A DNA stretch of 64,000 nucleotides, taken from positions 62,001 to 126,000 of the forward strand of contig JACKBY010000002.1 in NCBI GenBank assembly GCA_020634335.1, given 5' to 3'. The translations under genes were made by a program, and so were the position numbers. The notes beneath the pieces are model-generated. The model searched no databases, was not told where the DNA came from, and was given only the letters and a program-made list of their open reading frames with translations. Positions 61,615 through 64,000 of this stretch are shown one piece after another (the first letter of the stretch is position 1; each line of letters opens with the position of its first letter). This stretch comes from Promineifilum sp. GTDB taxonomy: Bacteria > Chloroflexota > Anaerolineae > Promineifilales > Promineifilaceae.

Positions 61615-63126
61615 ATGAGTTGGCAGCCGAACCCGCTGGAAGAACAACGACTGGACAAACTGTCCCGTTTGCAGGCCCAGGGCATCGATCCCTATCCGCT
61701 GCGGGCGAAGCGCTCGCATACCACGGCCGAGGCCGTGGCCGCCTTCGAGCGCGCGGCCGACGGCGATGCGGTAACGGTGACCGTCGCCGGCCGTCTGGTT
61801 AGCGTGCGCGACATGGGTAAGACTATCTTCGCCCACATCGCGGACGAGCAGGGCCGCCTCCAGTTGTTTGTGAGGCGCGAAGACGTTGGCGAGGAATCGC
61901 ACGGCATCTTCAAGAAGCTCATCGATCTGGGCGACTTTGTGCAGGCCGGCGGTGAGATGTTCCGCACCCGGCTGGGTGAGGTCAGTCTTCACGTCCGGGA
62001 GTGGGCCGTGTTGAGCAAGGCCGTCAGCCCGCTGCCGGTGGCCAAGGAACAGGAAGTGGACGGCCAAACCGTGCGTTACAGTGCGTTCGCCGATGTGGAA
62101 GAACGATACCGCCAGCGCTATGCCGATCTGGCCGTCAACCCCGAAGTGCGTGACATCTTTCGCAAGCGCGCTCGCCTGGTCAGCGCCTTGCGCCGCTTCA
62201 TGGATGATAACGGCTTTTTGGAGGCGGAGACGCCGATCTTGCAACCACTCTATGGGGGGGCGGCCGCGCGGCCATTCACGACCTATCACAATCAACTTAA
62301 GCAGGAACTGTTTTTGCGCATTTCCTTTGAACTGTATCTGAAGCGGCTGCTGGTCGGCGGCTTCGAGCGGGTCTATGAGATCGGCCGCGATTTTCGCAAT
62401 GAGGGCGTCAGTTTCAAGCACAACCCCGAGTTCACCCAATTGGAATTCTACGCCGCCTACTGGGACTATCACGACGTCATGGACTTTACCGAGCGCATGA
62501 TCGCCTACGTGGCCGAAGCCGTGCTGGGGACGACCGAGATCGTCTATCAGGGCCACACCATCCGGCTGGGCGAGCCGTGGCAGCGCCTGACCATGCGCGA
62601 CGCGATCAAGCAGTTTGCCGAGATCGATTACATGGACTACCCTGATGGGCCATCGCTGGCCGCGGCCGTCAAAAAGCTGGGTGGCGACGCCCCGCCCGAT
62701 GCCCCTTGGGGCAAGCTCATCGACGGCTTGCTGGGAGATTTCGTCGAGCCGCGCCTCATCCAACCGACATTCATCCTGGATTATCCGCGAGATATTTCCC
62801 CTTTGGCCAAGAGTGTGCCCGGCGATCCGCGCCACGTCGAACGGTTTGAGTTTTTCATTGGCGGCATGGAGATGGGCAACGCCTTCACCGAGTTAAACGA
62901 TCCCATCGAGCAACGCCGGCGATTCGAAGCGTTGCAAGACTTGTTCGGGCAGGAAGACGAGGAGCGCAATCCCATCGACGAAGACTATTTACGGGCCATG
63001 CGCTATGGCATGCCGCCCAACGGCGGCTTCGGTATGGGGGTTGATCGGCTGGCGATGCTCCTGACCGACAGCCGCACGCTGCGCGAGGTGTTGTTGTTTC
63101 CCCACCTGCGGGATAAAGACGAATAG
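61615..63126 (+). CDS. lysS: Lysyl-tRNA synthetase (class II)
   Basis: Protein of 503 residues. An OB-fold anticodon domain (VAGRLVSVRDMGKTIFAHIA) leads to the class II core: motif 1 (FMDDNGFLEAETPILQPLYG), motif 2 (VYEIGRDFRNEGVSFKHNPE, then FTQLEFYAAY) and motif 3 (NGGFGMGVDRLAML). Length and order match the bacterial family. GGAG lies 8 bases before the ATG. Confidence 0.96.
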   Translation: MSWQPNPLEEQRLDKLSRLQAQGIDPYPLRAKRSHTTAEAVAAFERAADGDAVTVTVAGRLVSVRDMGKTIFAHIADEQGRLQLFVRREDVGEESHGIFKKLIDLGDFVQAGGEMFRTRLGEVSLHVREWAVLSKAVSPLPVAKEQEVDGQTVRYSAFADVEERYRQRYADLAVNPEVRDIFRKRARLVSALRRFMDDNGFLEAETPILQPLYGGAAARPFTTYHNQLKQELFLRISFELYLKRLLVGGFERVYEIGRDFRNEGVSFKHNPEFTQLEFYAAYWDYHDVMDFTERMIAYVAEAVLGTTEIVYQGHTIRLGEPWQRLTMRDAIKQFAEIDYMDYPDGPSLAAAVKKLGGDAPPDAPWGKLIDGLLGDFVEPRLIQPTFILDYPRDISPLAKSVPGDPRHVERFEFFIGGMEMGNAFTELNDPIEQRRRFEALQDLFGQEDEERNPIDEDYLRAMRYGMPPNGGFGMGVDRLAMLLTDSRTLREVLLFPHLRDKDE

Positions 63127-63165
63127 CCCATAGAGGCAAATCGTTCAAAGGGAGCATATCAGCGT

Positions 63166-64000
63166 ATGAGCAGCAACATATCCTTCCGCAAGGCTACCCT
63201 TGAGGACACTGCCGCCATCTTCCGCCTCTTTCTTTTCTCCGTGCGCGATTTGGCCTATCGTCAGGGAGCACGGGCCGTGAATGATGGGGACGATCCCGAA
63301 GTCATCGCTGCTACCTGGAAACAGCGTCAATCCATGTTCGAGCACCTGACGCGCACCGCCCGGCACTTTTGGGTTGCAGACCGGGATGGAACCCTGTTGG
63401 GCTACGCGCGCTCCATCCTCAGACACGACATGCTGGAGTTGACGGAATTTTTCGTGTCGCCCGCGGCGCAGTCGGGCGGGATTGGCCGCGAGCTGCTGCG
63501 GCTGGCGTTTGCCGATACGCAAGCGCGCCTACGAACGGTCCTGGCCTCAACCGACGTGCGGGCACAATCTTTATACCTCAAGTCCGGCGTCTATCCCTTG
63601 TTTCCGATTGGGCACTTTAGCCGCCCGGCGGAACCAACGACAATCGATAGTGACCTTCATTTCGAGCCGATGGATCATTCATCGGAGACGCTCGCTCTCC
63701 TGGACGAGGTGGATACGACTGTATTGGGGTATCCGCGCTCCATCGATCATCAATGGTTTTGGGGTAATCGCGATGGATTCCTTGTGTATCGCAACCGTAC
63801 GGCGGTAGGGTATGGATACGTCAGTCGTGGCTTCGGCAGTGGCCCATTCGCCCTGCTCGAACCAGCCGATTACCCGGCCGTGCTGGCCCACGCAGAAACG
63901 ATGGCGGCGCGCTCGGATCAGGCGGAATTAGCCCTGCAGGTGCCGCTGATCAATCGCTCGGCCGTTGCCTACCTGGTCGGCCGCGGCTATCGGCTTGACC
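63166..64000 (+). CDS. GNAT family N-acetyltransferase (partial at right edge)
   Basis: The reading frame stays open from ATG 63166 to the end of the window (278 codons). FWVADRDGTLLGYARSILRH and LTEFFVSPAAQSGGIGRELL give the acetyl-CoA-binding strand and pyrophosphate loop of a GNAT domain; a second, weaker GNAT-like segment begins near residue 165 (LLDEVDTTVLGYPRSIDHQW). AAAGGGAG lies about 9 bases upstream of the start. Substrate unknown; the C terminus is outside the window. Confidence 0.8.
   Translation, partial: MSSNISFRKATLEDTAAIFRLFLFSVRDLAYRQGARAVNDGDDPEVIAATWKQRQSMFEHLTRTARHFWVADRDGTLLGYARSILRHDMLELTEFFVSPAAQSGGIGRELLRLAFADTQARLRTVLASTDVRAQSLYLKSGVYPLFPIGHFSRPAEPTTIDSDLHFEPMDHSSETLALLDEVDTTVLGYPRSIDHQWFWGNRDGFLVYRNRTAVGYGYVSRGFGSGPFALLEPADYPAVLAHAETMAARSDQAELALQVPLINRSAVAYLVGRGYRLD

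Overview
The window is a contiguous piece of a GC-rich bacterial chromosome. It is dominated by housekeeping genes and has no large genomic island, CRISPR array or rRNA. Gene content suggests the Chloroflexota, perhaps an Anaerolineae/Promineofilum-like filamentous lineage: a double-domain phosphofructokinase next to a PPi-type one, a DUF4230 protein, a baeRF-family protein, membrane-bound Cas4-like nuclease genes, hrcA-grpE-dnaK-dnaJ-prmA under a CIRCE element, GAAC-N4-GTTC SOS-type boxes and leaderless promoters. This placement is inference; no rRNA is present to confirm it.

Layout. 1-8.9 kb: end of a ribosome hibernation factor gene, a low-molecular-weight phosphatase, an HNH nuclease, a glycine C-acetyltransferase, a beta-CASP metallo-hydrolase, then a minus-strand recJ / sugar epimerase / RNase D run, and a YihY/BrkB membrane protein. 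8.9-10 kb: two small same-frame genes that together carry the parts of a Cas4/Dna2-type PD-(D/E)XK nuclease, each with one transmembrane helix, bracketed by two direct copies of a roughly 125-bp MITE-like repeat. 10-22.4 kb: hisS, nadK, a zinc-finger membrane protein, recN, a polyprenyl sugar-phosphate transferase and the heat-shock operon ending in prmA. 22.5-25 kb: rpsA and infA on the minus strand, with a 120-bp tandem repeat inside rpsA and a long leader RNA ending in a terminator. 25-37 kb: an FAA hydrolase, priA, tRNA-Arg(CCU), a gamma-glutamylcyclotransferase-like gene, the two phosphofructokinases, an HtrA-like protease, a baeRF protein and a UDG-superfamily protein. 37-43 kb: a minus-strand ABC export/membrane cluster headed by a DUF503 gene. 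43-51 kb: DUF4230, a flavin reductase, a small membrane protein, and a complete hypABFCDE set for [NiFe]-hydrogenase maturation with no hydrogenase structural gene. 51-55.5 kb: an RsbV/RsbW/RsbU-type partner switch with a cyclic-nucleotide domain, a GNAT, a VOC gene broken by an in-frame amber codon, and a TrmH-type methyltransferase. 55.6-64 kb: hslO, tRNA-Pro(CGG), an LPG-synthase-like membrane protein with an amine-oxidase-like flavoprotein, a nucleotide-sugar dehydrogenase, greA, lysS and a partial GNAT gene.

How the parts work together. Protein quality control is the HrcA-regulated chaperone operon, Hsp33 and HtrA. DNA repair and replication restart are recJ, recN, priA and a UDG-like protein. 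Translation is hisS, lysS, rpsA, infA, prmA, two tRNAs and two release/hibernation-type factors. Cell-surface polysaccharide is served by the sugar transferase, epimerase and nucleotide-sugar dehydrogenase. The least ordinary items are the MITE-bracketed split nuclease, the repeat-tailed S1 protein with its attenuator-like leader, the fused phosphofructokinase with a degenerate second half, and the hyp operon behind a CRP-type site.
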